Under the pieces are notes generated by a model. That model searched no databases. It was given only the letters and a program-made list of their open reading frames with translations, and was not told the DNA's origin. 64,000 nucleotides of DNA from assembly GCA_963728845.1 (NCBI GenBank), contig CAVSLS010000020.1, forward strand, positions 11,358 through 75,357. Direction: 5' to 3'. Position 1 is the first letter of the stretch, and the number at the start of each line of letters is the position of its first letter. Positions 18,064 through 29,582 of the stretch are shown here, in pieces. The translations under genes and the position numbers were made by a program. Source of the stretch: Bog-473 sp963728845 (GTDB lineage: Bacteria; Actinomycetota; Acidimicrobiia; Acidimicrobiales; RAAP-2).

Positions 18064-18995
18064 AGCTGCACGTCGCAGTCGCCGGGCCGGCGGACGGGCC
18101 GCCCGTCGTGCTGTGCCACGGCTTCCCCGAGCTGTGGTACTCGTGGCGCCACCAGCTCGGCGCGCTGGCGGACGCCGGGTACCGGGCGATCGCCCCTGAC
18201 CTGCGCGGCTACGGGGGGAGCGCGCGGCCCGGCGCGGTGTCCGACTACGGGTCGGACAAGCTGACGGGCGACCTCTGCGGCCTGCTCGACCACTACGGCT
18301 ACGACACCGCCGCCTTCGTCGGGCACGACTGGGGGGCGATGCTGGTCTGGGAGATGGGTCGCCTGCACACCGAGCGGGTGACCTCCATCTACAACATGAG
18401 CGTCCCCTACTCCAACGCCCCTGCCCCGCCCACGCAGATCTTCGAGGCGGTCTTCGAGGGCAAGTTCTTCTACATGCTCTATTTCCAAGAGGTGGGCCCG
18501 GCCGAGGCGGAGTTCGAGGAGGACCCCCGGCGCTTCCTGCGCTCCATGCTCTATTCGGCTGGCGGCGAGGGAATGGCCAACCCGAACCCGCTCGTCGCCG
18601 ACGCGCCACGCGAGGGCACCCGCTTCCAGGACATCCTCACGCCAGGCCCCGAGGTGCTGCCGGACTGGATCACCGAGGCCGACGTGGACGTCTACGCGGC
18701 GGCCTTCGAGCGGAGCGGGTTCTTCGGGCCCATCAGCTTCTACCGCAACATGGACGCGAACTGGGAACGCTCAAAGGACATCCCCGCCTCCGTCTACACC
18801 ATGCCGAGCGGCTTCCTCACCGGCTCGCTCGACCCGGTCCTCCTCATGATGCCGGGCGCGGCCGAGGCCATGGCCGAGGCGCTGCCCGACTTCCGCGGGG
18901 CGGTCACGGTCGAGGGCGCGGGCCACTGGGTACAACAAGAGAAGCCGGCGGAGACCAACGCGGCCCTCCTGCAGTTCCTCGCCGAGACCCGGTGA
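18021..18995 (+). CDS. alpha/beta-hydrolase, epoxide hydrolase type
   Basis: 324 residues from GTG 18021, the first start codon giving the conserved N terminus (GIELHVAVAGPADGPPVVLCHGFPE). Oxyanion motif HGFPELWYSWRHQ, nucleophile elbow VGHDWGAMLVW with Asp as nucleophile (about 108), and a terminal GAGHWVQQEKP with the catalytic His. Tyr residues of the lid are in FFGPISFYRN. Asp instead of Ser at the elbow and the HGFPE motif point to soluble epoxide hydrolase rather than esterase or haloalkane dehalogenase. The start lies inside the monooxygenase gene, and the stop overlaps the next GTG start (GTGA). Confidence 0.92.
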   Translation: MPDVTHEQIPANGIELHVAVAGPADGPPVVLCHGFPELWYSWRHQLGALADAGYRAIAPDLRGYGGSARPGAVSDYGSDKLTGDLCGLLDHYGYDTAAFVGHDWGAMLVWEMGRLHTERVTSIYNMSVPYSNAPAPPTQIFEAVFEGKFFYMLYFQEVGPAEAEFEEDPRRFLRSMLYSAGGEGMANPNPLVADAPREGTRFQDILTPGPEVLPDWITEADVDVYAAAFERSGFFGPISFYRNMDANWERSKDIPASVYTMPSGFLTGSLDPVLLMMPGAAEAMAEALPDFRGAVTVEGAGHWVQQEKPAETNAALLQFLAETR

Positions 18996-20075
18996 GCGGC
19001 CTGGTCCCTCTGCCGGCCCAGCCGGCGGGCGTGCCTTGGCCCACGGCGACGTGGCCCCAGGGTGAGCCGCCCCCGGGCGTCGACCTCGACGCGCTGCTCG
19101 ACGAGGTCTTCGACGACGAGGGGCCGTGCGCCACCTCGTTCAGCCGTGGTGGTCGTGCACCGGGGCCGCGTCGTGGTCGAGCGCTACCACGGCGCGCTGG
19201 AGCACTTCGACCGCGCCCCCACACCGGTGACGGCCGAGACACCGTTGCTCAGCTGGTCGATGGCCAAGTCGATGCTGCACGCGGTGGTCGGGCTGCTGGT
19301 GGGTGACGGACGGCTCGACCTCGACACCCCGGCCCCGGTGCCCGAGTGGTCGGACCCGGCCGACCCCCGCCACGCCATCACGCTGCGCCACCTCCTCGCC
19401 ATGCGCGACGGGCTCGACTTCGTGGAGGACTACGTCGACGACCGCGTCTCGGACGTGATCCAGATGCTCTTCGGCGACGGACAGCCCGACATGGCGCACT
19501 TCGCGGCGGATCGCCCGCTGGCGGCCGTTCCCGGCACGCGCTTCAACTATTCGTCGGGAACGTCGAACATCATCTCGGGCATCGTGGCCCGCACTGTCGG
19601 GCCCGGTGAGGACTACGCCCGCTTCCTGCACGGCCGCCTCTTCGGTTCCCTGGGGATGGCGAGCGCCGACCCCGAGTTCGACGAGGCCGGCACCTGGGTG
19701 GCCTCGTCCTATGTCCGGGCCACCGCCCGCGACTATGCCCGCTTCGGGCTGCTGTACCTGCGCGACGGCACGTGGGAGGGGGTCCGGCTGCTGCCGGCCG
19801 GCTGGGTGGACTACGGCCGCACGATGGTGTCGGTCGACGACCCAGCGGACCCCAGCCCCCACGGCGCCCACTGGTGGGGCGTGCGCGGCACCACGCTCGA
19901 GAACCTCGACCCGCTCGGCACCTTCCGGGCCTCGGGCTACGAGGGCCAGACGATCACCATCTGCCCCTCCCTCGACCTCGTCCTCGTGCGCCTGGGCAAG
20001 ACGCCCCTCGAGCGAGAGGACGCCCTCGTCCCCTGGCGCGCCGCGGTCGTGCAGGCCTTCGCCCACGCCCGCTGA
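18992..20075 (+). CDS. serine hydrolase of the beta-lactamase/class C family (one frame break)
   Basis: About 360 residues starting at GTG 18992, which overlaps the epoxide hydrolase stop. The active-site SxxK is SMAK in PLLSWSMAKSMLHAVV (about 90); the YSS element in FNYSSGTSNIISG matches the family Tyr-x-Ser/Asn motif. ITLRHLLAMRDGLDF is the usual follow-up helix. The frame breaks at 19138-19146 between CATSF and SAVVVVHRG. Relatives include esterases, 6-aminohexanoate-dimer hydrolases and penicillin-binding-like enzymes, so an esterase or amidase acting in the same pathway is plausible. No signal peptide, so probably cytoplasmic. Confidence 0.88.
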
Positions 20076-20087
20076 GCCGCCGCCGGC

Positions 20088-20540
20088 TCAGCCCTGGCGG
20101 CGGCTGGCGACGAACACCGGGATCTGGCGCGCGGTGTTCTCCTGGTACTCAGCGTAGGGCGGGTAGGCGGCGACGCCCCGCTCCCACCACAGCGCCCGCT
20201 CGTCCCCGCTCACCTCGCGCACGGTCACGGCGAAGGGCGCGGGCCCGTCCTGAATGGTGACTTCGTCGGGGTAGGCCTCCAAGTTGTGGAACCACTCCGG
20301 GTTCTCCGGCGCGCCACCCTTCGATGCCACGAGTGCGTACTCGCCGCCGTGCTCGACCCGCATGACGGGGTTCTTGCGCACCTTCCCGCTCTTGGCACCC
20401 CGGGTGGTCACCACGATGATCGGCAATCCCGTGTCCATGAGGGTGTTCGCCCGCTCCCCTCCGGAGGCTTCGTACTCGGCCACCTGGTCGCGCACCCACT
20501 CCCACGGGCTCGGCTCGTACTCCCCTTGCAGTGTCGTCAT
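20088..20540 (-). CDS. deazaflavin (F420)-dependent nitroreductase-family protein
   Basis: 150 residues from ATG 20540. DDN family pattern: VAEYEASGG, TGLPIIVVTTRGAKSGKVRKNPVMRVEHGGEYALVASKGG, then NPEWFHNLEAYPDEVTIQ and RALWWERGVAAYPPYAEYQ. The TRGAKSGKVR loop is the expected F420 phosphate-binding site and the Tyr/Trp-rich end lines the deazaflavin pocket. Reduction of a nitro group or an enone using F420H2 is the family chemistry. Thirty-six bases separate it from the divergent cyclase-family gene. Confidence 0.92.
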   Translation of the reverse strand: MTTLQGEYEPSPWEWVRDQVAEYEASGGERANTLMDTGLPIIVVTTRGAKSGKVRKNPVMRVEHGGEYALVASKGGAPENPEWFHNLEAYPDEVTIQDGPAPFAVTVREVSGDERALWWERGVAAYPPYAEYQENTARQIPVFVASRRQG

Positions 20541-20576
20541 GGGCCGATCGTATGGGGCGCGGGGTACTGTCCGACC

Positions 20577-21485
20577 ATGCCCCGCGCGCCCATGGCCGCC
20601 ACCGACGTCCTCGCTTTCCACCAGACGCTCTCCAACTGGGGCCGCTGGGGCGACGACGACCAGCTGGGGGCGCTCAACCTGATCACGCCGGAGATCACCG
20701 CCGCGGCGGCGGCCACGGTCCGGGTGGGCCGCACCGTGTCGTGCGCCCGCCCCCTCGACACCAGGGCGGCGGCAGACAACCCGAACCCGGTCGCCCACCA
20801 CATGATCGGCACGGTCACCGAGGGCGGGGGTGCCGACTACTTCGCCGTGGCGCCGCACGGCTTCGCCACCAGCCATCTCGATGCCCTGTGCCACATCTTC
20901 GCCGACGGCAAGCTCTACAACGGGTACCCGGCGGAGACGGTGACCGCCCACGGGGCAACCCGCCTGGGCATCCACCACCTGCACGCTGGCATCGTGACAC
21001 GGGGCGTGCTGCTCGACGTCCCCGCGTTGCGCGGCGTCGACGCCCTCGAACCCGGCGAGCCGGTGTTCCCCGAGGACCTCGAGGCCGCGGAGGAGCGCGC
21101 GGGGCTGCGCGTCCGGGCCGGCGACGCCCTGCTCGTGCGCACGGGGCGCTGGCGCTGGCGCGACGACCACGGAGCGTGGGACACGGCCGGCCTGGCCGCC
21201 GGCCTCGACGCGTCCTGCCTCCCGTGGCTGCGCCAGCGCGACGTGGCCACCCTCGGCAGCGACGGGGTCTCCGACGTCCTGCCCTCCCGCGTCGACGGTG
21301 TCGCCATGCCCATCCACATGGTCGTCATCCCCGCCATGGGCGTCCACCTCATGGACAACCTGGACCTCGAGGCGCTCGCCGGCGCCTGCGCCGAGGAGCG
21401 GCGCTGGGCCTTCCTCTTGGCCGTGGCGCCGCTGGTCCTCCGGCGCGGCACCGCCTCGCCCGTCAACCCGATCGCGGTGTTCTGA
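20577..21485 (+). CDS. cyclase/kynurenine-formamidase-family metal hydrolase
   Basis: 302 residues from ATG 20577. The metal-binding block reads APHGFATSHLDALCHIF (about residue 95), corresponding to the HxGTHxDxPxH motif of the family although the first part is altered. GVLLDVPALRGVD, LLVRTGRWRWR and the late GVAMPIHMVVIPAMGVHLMDNLDLEAL are standard blocks. Members hydrolyse cyclic amides, esters or formamides with Zn or Mn, or have unknown roles in polyketide and aromatic pathways. Intact. It closes the catabolic zone that begins at 12.3 kb and faces the repeat protein gene, 26 bases away. Confidence 0.88.
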   Translation: MPRAPMAATDVLAFHQTLSNWGRWGDDDQLGALNLITPEITAAAAATVRVGRTVSCARPLDTRAAADNPNPVAHHMIGTVTEGGGADYFAVAPHGFATSHLDALCHIFADGKLYNGYPAETVTAHGATRLGIHHLHAGIVTRGVLLDVPALRGVDALEPGEPVFPEDLEAAEERAGLRVRAGDALLVRTGRWRWRDDHGAWDTAGLAAGLDASCLPWLRQRDVATLGSDGVSDVLPSRVDGVAMPIHMVVIPAMGVHLMDNLDLEALAGACAEERRWAFLLAVAPLVLRRGTASPVNPIAVF

Positions 21486-21511
21486 CGGGGCGCGGGCTGC
21501 CGCGCCGCCGC

Positions 21512-23840
21512 TCAGGTCGGCGTGCCCCCGACCATGGGCGCGTTGAGGTGGAGGCTCCCGGCCGAGCCCTGGAACCCGGCGTTGCCGTAACTGAAGATGC
21601 CACCGTCGGAGGCCACGAGCCAGTAGCCGGCGCCGTCGAAGGTGCTCATCATCCCGACGACCGGCTTGTTCAGCACGAGTGAGCCCGCCGAGCCGTGGAA
21701 GGCGGCGTCGCCGTAGCTGAAGATGCCGCCGTCGGAGGCCACCAGCCAGTAGCCCAGGCCGCTCGCGCTCGTCGCCATGCCGACGACGGGCTTGTTGAGC
21801 TTGATGCTGCCCGTCGAGCCGTAGAAGCCGGCGTCGCCGTAGTTGAAGATGCCGCCGTCGGAGGCCACCAGCCAGTACCCGTGCCCGTCGGGCGTGGCTG
21901 CCATGCCCACGACCGGCTTGTTCAGGTGGAGGGAGCCCGTCGAGCCGTAGAAGCCGGCGTCGCCGTAGTTGAAGATGCCGCCGTCGGAGGCCACCAACCA
22001 GTAGCCGCCGCCGTCGGCGGTCGCCGCCATGCCCACGATCGGCTGGTTGAGGCGCAGGCTGCCCGCCGAGCCGTGGAACTGCGCGTTGCCGAAGCTGAAG
22101 ATCCCACCGTCGGCGGCCACCTCCCAGTAGCCGCCGCCGTCAGGCGTGGAGGCCATCCCCACGACGGGCTGGTTGAGATGCTGACCACCCATGGAGCCGT
22201 GGAAGGCGGCGTTGCCATAGGTGAAGATCCCGCCGTCGGAGGCGTCCGTCCAGTAGCCCTGCGCCGGCGTGAAGCTGGCGAGCAGGCCGAAGGCGTTCCC
22301 GGGGTCCTCATAGGAGCCGCCGGCCTCGAACGCCCCCGTGGGGGTTCCGGCCACGCTGAAGAGCTCGCTGAAGGCCGAGGCTCCCGTCGCCGCGTTGGAC
22401 GGCAGCGGCGTCGCCTGCGCGGTCCACGTCGTGCCGTTCAGGGTGTCGATGAGCCCGGCGGCGTGGCCGGAACCTGAGGTGAGGGTGTAGGCCCCCACGG
22501 CCGTGCAGTCGCTGGACGAGATGCATCGGGCACCGAAGAGGACCGCGTCGGTGCTCGATCCCGTCGCGGCGTCCGACGGCTGTGGTGCCTCCTGTGCGGT
22601 CACCGTCCCGCTGGCCGAGATGGTCTCGACGAGTGGCCGGGTGGCTGACGAGGTGTCCCGGTACCCGCCGACCGCCACACACCCACCGTCGAACCCGCAG
22701 GTCGCGGTGAAGAGGAGGACGTCCGCGGAGCTGCCGGACGCCGCGTTGGACGGAACGGGTGCCGTCGACGCGGTCCAGCTGCCGCCGGACGTCGACGAGT
22801 GCAGCAGGAGCCCGGCGGTGCCGCCCGCCGTGTTGGCGTACTGGCCGGCGATCTCGCACACCGTGCCGGTGCACGAGATGTTCCTCCCGAACTCCTCAAT
22901 GAACGGGCTGACCCCGACGCGCTCGCTACTCCCGGTCGCGGTGTCGGCCGGGAGCGGCGCCACCGACGGCGTCCACGTCCCGCCCGACAGGGACAGCACC
23001 TCGAGACCGGTGCCACCGGCGTTGGTCCGGTAGATCCCGTCGGCGGCACACGAGCCCAGGGCGGGGCACGACACCCCGGCCAACTCGACCTCGTTGCTCG
23101 TGTTGGCGTCGGACACCTGTGGGGCCTCCATGGCGGTCCACTGTCCGCCCGAGAGCGTCTCGATGAGTCCCGCGGCGGTGGAGGGGCCCGTGGCGTAGGT
23201 CCCGACCGCCACACAGTTGCCCGGGGCGGGGCACGACACCGACTTGAGCCAGGTGTGCGAGCCCGTCGCGCCGACGGCATTGGAGGGGACAGGCGCCTCG
23301 GTCGCGCTCCACGCGCCACCCGTGTACGTCTCGATGAGGCCGTTGGCGGGCGGCCCGGATCCCCCGCTGTTGTTCTTGTAGCCGCCCACGGCATAGCACG
23401 AACCGCTCGAACCGCAGGCGGTGTCGAAGAAGGCCGGGTCGGGGTCGGCCTTCGCGTCCGACGGCAGCGGCGCCTCGACCGAGGACCACGATCCGCCGTT
23501 CAGCGCAGTCGAACAGCCCGCGAGTGTTGGACCCGGCATCCGAGTAGCTGCCCGCGCCCACACAGGAGACGGCGGTCGCGCATGCTTCGGTCTGGATCGC
23601 CTCTTCGGGGTTGGTGGCGGGCGCGTCCGAACCGGTGGGGACCGGGGTCTGCAGTCCCGTCCAGCCCGGCGTCGGTACCGCCGCCGATGCGGCACCGGTG
23701 GCAAACAGCCCACCGAGGGCGCCCGTGCCGATGGCGAGCGCGCCGTCGACGGCGATCACCGCGCCGCGGCGGAGCCGCGACGACGGGGTCACGCGACCCG
23801 ATGAAGCCTTCCGCATCCTTGCCTGAACGCCTTTGGACAC
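21512..23840 (-). CDS. secreted repeat protein with six 42-residue GYW-LVASDGGIF repeats (one frame break)
   Basis: About 775 residues. Residues 23-55 form a signal peptide (RRGAVIAVDGALAIGTGALGG, cleavage near ATGAASA). A middle region of about 450 residues has degenerate repeats with paired Cys and motifs like CVAVGGY and GLIETLSGGQWTA, resembling a beta-propeller with disulfides. The C terminus holds six 42-residue repeats. The N-terminal part lies in another frame; joining at about 23505 unites GLFDCA and STALNGGSW. No anchor or enzymatic motif. Probably an extracellular adhesin or surface protein. A second gene with the same repeats is at 39.7 kb. Confidence 0.85.
21515..22258 (-). repeat. 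six tandem 126-base coding repeats
   Basis: Five full 126-base units and one shorter terminal unit encode GYWxVAxDGGIFxYGxAxFxGSxGSLxLNxPVVGM blocks. Units 3 and 4 are almost identical at DNA level. The period is an exact multiple of three and the protein pattern is kept, so this is a coding repeat. Confidence 0.92.
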
Positions 23841-23924
23841 CGGGCACCTCCGTTCGCTCCGCGCACTCTAGGGAGTGCACGGCCAGTTGGCAATGACCTC
23901 GACCGGGCCGCCACGGAACCCGAC

Positions 23925-23987
23925 TCAGGTCGGCGCACCCCCGAGCCCCATCATGGGCGCGTTGAGGTGGAGGCTCCCGGCCGAACC
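23925..23987 (-). pseudogene. 3'-end stub of a second repeat-protein gene
   Basis: On the minus strand these 63 bases read GSAGSLHLNAPMMGLGGAPT and a stop. They are nearly the same as the last 18 codons of the gene ending at 21512 (GSAGSLHLNAPMVGGTPT), with DNA identity high through the stop and into the preceding bases. No longer frame extends 5' of it. It sits in the 197-base gap between the repeat protein start and pyrE, and looks like the leftover end of a tandem copy removed by recombination. Confidence 0.8.
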
Positions 23988-24037
23988 GCGTAGCAACGAC
24001 CCTGTGACGCCCGAGGGACGTTCCAGTTACACGCCGG

Positions 24038-24598
24038 TTACGCGCCCTCGTAGGGGAAGCCGAGATCCGGCGCGCTGAGGACGGCCCGGAAGGGGATCCC
24101 CTCCGCCGCCGCCATCGCCTCGACCGTGCCCCCGCGGTCGACCACGGCCACCAGGAGGACGACCTCGGCCCCCGCGTCCTGGACGGCGTGCGCCGCCTCG
24201 AGGAGTGACGTGCCCCTGGTCACGGTGTCCTCGGTGACGACGACCAGGTCGCCCCGGTCGAGCGCGCCGGCGATGCGTCCTCCCGCCCCGTGATCCTTGG
24301 CCTCCTTGCGCACGCTGAACGCCTTCAGCCCGCGCCCGCGCGTCGCGGCCACGCCGGCGGTCACGAAGGCGACCGGGTCGGCCCCCATGGTCAGCCCGCC
24401 GATGGCCGTGGCTTCGGGGGGGATGACCGAGAGCACCGCGTCGGCCACCAGCAGCATCGCCTCGGGTCGGCACACGGTCTGTTTGGAGTCGATGAACCAG
24501 GTGCTCTTGCGCCCCGACTTGAGGGTGAAGTCGCCCCGGCGCACCGAGTGCTCGAGGAGGTGGGCCCGCAGCTCGGGGTAGCGCTCGGCGCCGCTCAC
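24038..24598 (-). CDS. pyrE: orotate phosphoribosyltransferase
   Basis: 186 residues, intact. It transfers ribose-5-phosphate from PRPP to orotate to make OMP in pyrimidine synthesis. The PRPP loop reads LVVVTEDTVTRGTSLLEA (about 120-137); GGLTMGADPVA and AFSVRKEAKDHGAGG (about 80-110, with the catalytic-loop Lys) are the other hallmarks; TLKSGRKSTWFID is the N-terminal orotate-binding region. GTG 24598 overlaps the purM stop (GTGA), so it is the last gene of a purL-purF-purM-pyrE operon. Linking pyrE to purine genes would couple supply of both nucleotide types. Confidence 0.93.
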   Translation of the reverse strand: MSGAERYPELRAHLLEHSVRRGDFTLKSGRKSTWFIDSKQTVCRPEAMLLVADAVLSVIPPEATAIGGLTMGADPVAFVTAGVAATRGRGLKAFSVRKEAKDHGAGGRIAGALDRGDLVVVTEDTVTRGTSLLEAAHAVQDAGAEVVLLVAVVDRGGTVEAMAAAEGIPFRAVLSAPDLGFPYEGA

Positions 24599-25614
24599 CG
24601 GAAGCGGACGCCCCGCACGCCTTCGACGACCTCGCCGATCACGGCGGACGGCTGCCCCCCGGCGTCGAGTGCGTCGAGCAGGGCGTCGACGCCCTGGGGG
24701 TCGGCGACGAGCACCATGCCGACGCCGCGGTTGAACACCCGGTCCATCTCCTCGTCCGCCACCGCGCCCAGGCGCCGGATCTCGGCGAAGATGCGGGGCT
24801 CCTCCCAGGTCGAGCGGTCGAGCACGGCGCCGAGACCTTCGGGGAGCACCCGGGGGAGGTTGCCCACGATGCCGCCCCCGGTGATGTGGGCACACGCGTG
24901 CAGCCAGCCTCCGCTTGTCTCGCGCGCCGCCAGCACGGCCGGCGTGTAGATCACCGAGGGCCGCAGCAGCTCGTCGGCCACGGTGTGATGTGCGCCCTCC
25001 CACACGGGATCGCCCAGGTCGAGACCGGCCCGTTCCAACAGGACGTGGCGGGCCAGGGTGTAGCCGTTCGAGCGGAGGCCCGGCGAGGGCAGCGCCACCA
25101 CGGCGTCACCGGCGCGCACACGCTCGGGCCCCAGTTGGGTCCCCTGCTCGACGACGCCGACGGCGAAGCCGGCCAGGTCGAGCTCGTCGGGCGCCATGAC
25201 GCCGGGGTGCTCTGCCGTCTCGCCGCCGAGCAAGGTGCAGCCCGCCTGTCGGCAGCCCTCATGCACGCCGGCCACCACGGTGGCGATGCGCTCGGGGTCG
25301 ACCTTGCCCGTGGCGACGTAGTCGAGCATGAACAGCGGTTCGGCCCCGACGCACACGAGGTCGTCGACGCACATGGCGACCAGGTCGATGCCGACGGTGT
25401 CGTAGCGGCCGGTGGCCCGGGCGACCACCAGCTTCGTGCCCACCCCGTCCGTCGAGGCCACCAGGACGGGCTCGGCGTAGTGCTCGGTGTCGAGCGGGAA
25501 CTGGCCCCCGAATCCGCCGATGCCCGCCACCATGGAGCGCAGCCGCTCGACGGCGGCGTCGCCGGCCGCGATGTCGACCCCGGCGCCGGCGTAGGTGGCG
25601 CCGTCCTGGCCCAC
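24595..25614 (-). CDS. purM: phosphoribosylformylglycinamidine cyclo-ligase (AIR synthetase)
   Basis: 339 residues, intact, normal length. Catalyses ATP-dependent ring closure of FGAM to AIR, step 5 of purine synthesis. Visible: TYAGAGVDIAAGDAAVERL at the start, VLVASTDGVGTKLVVA, DLVAMCVDDLVCVGAEPLFMLDY, the GCTLLGGETAEHPGV loop and HITGGGIVGNLPRVLP. GTG 25614 is chosen: it lies 6 bases past the purF stop and gives the family N terminus. The stop overlaps the pyrE start. Confidence 0.95.
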   Translation of the reverse strand: MGQDGATYAGAGVDIAAGDAAVERLRSMVAGIGGFGGQFPLDTEHYAEPVLVASTDGVGTKLVVARATGRYDTVGIDLVAMCVDDLVCVGAEPLFMLDYVATGKVDPERIATVVAGVHEGCRQAGCTLLGGETAEHPGVMAPDELDLAGFAVGVVEQGTQLGPERVRAGDAVVALPSPGLRSNGYTLARHVLLERAGLDLGDPVWEGAHHTVADELLRPSVIYTPAVLAARETSGGWLHACAHITGGGIVGNLPRVLPEGLGAVLDRSTWEEPRIFAEIRRLGAVADEEMDRVFNRGVGMVLVADPQGVDALLDALDAGGQPSAVIGEVVEGVRGVRFR

Positions 25615-25619
25615 TTCCG

Positions 25620-27078
25620 TCAGACCCCGGGCAGCGCGGCCTGGTGGGCCGTGGCCGTGACCCGCTCGGGCCGGCCGAGCGAGACGGGCGTCGAAACGGC
25701 GGCGGGCACGGGTGTCGGGTACTCGCCGGTGAAGCAGGCGTCGCAGAAGCCGGCATCGGCTCCGGCGCCGATGGCCACGCTTGAGGTTCTCGATACTGAT
25801 GTAGGCGAGCGAATCCGCTCCCAGGATGCGCGCCATGTCCTCGACGCTGTGGTCGGTCGCCAGTAGCTCCTCGTGCGACGGGGTGTCGATCCCGTAGAAG
25901 CAGGGCCAGCGCCAGGGGGGCGACGAGATGCGCAGGTGGACCTCGGCCGCCCCAGCCTCGCGCAGCATGCGGATGACCGAACGCTGTGTCGTGCCGCGCA
26001 CGATGGAATCGTCGACCACGACCAGGCGCTTGCCTGCGATGGCGTCGGCGAGCGGGTTCAGCTTGCGCCGGACGGCAGCGTCCCGCGCTCCCTGGTCGGG
26101 CGCGATGAAGGAGCGCCCGATGTAGCGGTTCTTCACCAGCCCCTGGCCGTAGGGGATGCCGCTGGCCCGGGCGAAGCCCTCCGCCGCCGGCACGCCCGAC
26201 TCGGGCACCCCCATCACCATGTCGGCCTCCGCGGGCGCCTGGGCCGCCAGCAGCTCGCCCATGCGGCAGCGGGTCTCGTGGACCTCGCGGCCGTAGAGCC
26301 TGCTGTCGGGCCGCGCGATGTAGGCGAACTCGAAGATGCACAGCCGCGGCGTGACCTCGCGCAGCCACGGGACCTCGATGCTGGTCGGGCCCTCCGCGTC
26401 GATGACCACCATCTCGCCGGGCTCGACCTCGCGCACGAAGGTGGCGCCGATGACGCTGAGCGCGGGCGTCTCGGAGGCGAGCACCCAACCATCGGGCGCG
26501 TCGGCTGGACCGAGCCGCCCCAGGCACAGGGGGCGGAACCCGAGGGGGTCACGGACCCCGAAGAGCCGCTCGGAGCTCATGAGGACGAACGAGAAGGCAC
26601 CCTCGAGGATGGGGAGCACGGCCTGCAGCGCCGTGGCCAGGTCCTCGGTCTCCGGGAATGAGTGGGCCAGCAGCTCGGCCACGACGTCGCTGTCCGTGGC
26701 GATGGAGCCGGGCAGCATGCCGACCTTCTCGGCCAGCGCGGTGGTGTTCGTCAGGTTCCCGTTGTGGCCCAGCGCGAAACCGGCCCGGCCGACGGGTCGG
26801 TAGACGGGCTGGGCCCCCGCCCAGTCCGACGAGCCGTGCGTCGAGTAGCGGGTGTGGCCGATGGCGACGTGGCCCTCGAGCCCCGAGAGGGTCCGCTCGT
26901 CGAACACGGTCGCCACCAGGCCCATGTCCTTGACGACCGTGACGGTGTCGCCGTCGCTCACCGCCATCCCGGCCGACTCCTGCCCGCGATGCTGCAGCGC
27001 GAACAATCCGTCGAACGTGAGGTTGGCCACCCTCATGCCGGGCGCGTAGACCCCGAAGACTCCGCACGCTTCCTTCAC
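25620..27078 (-). CDS. purF: amidophosphoribosyltransferase (one frame break)
   Basis: About 486 residues. First committed step of purine synthesis, PRPP plus glutamine to phosphoribosylamine. GTG 27078 gives V-K-E-A-C-G-V-F-G-V, so the N-terminal nucleophile Cys is preceded by only four residues. Glutaminase marks: GHTRYSTHG and ALGHNGNLTN. PRPP loop: RLVVVDDSIVRGTTQRSVIRML. The frame breaks near 25780; the other frame completes the family tail (GAGADAGFCDACFTGEYP) and ends at 25620. Sits 31 bases after purL and before purM. Confidence 0.93.
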
Positions 27079-27109
27079 GCGGCACCCATTCTCGCACAGG
27101 CCCGCGGCA

Positions 27110-29445
<2,336 letters not shown>

Positions 29446-29582
29446 GATGACCTCCACGATAGAGGCCGCGTCGGGTTCTTCTGGCCAGTTCGGCACCAGG
29501 GTCCGCAGGGGTCGGCAAGAAGAACGCGGGGATGGGAGTCGGTACGCTCACCCCCGAGCACCAAGGGACGCGAGGGGGCATC

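Noticed and set aside
21515..22258. CRISPR-like array from 126-base repeats
   Set aside because: The units are directly adjacent without spacers, keep the reading frame and encode conserved protein repeats.
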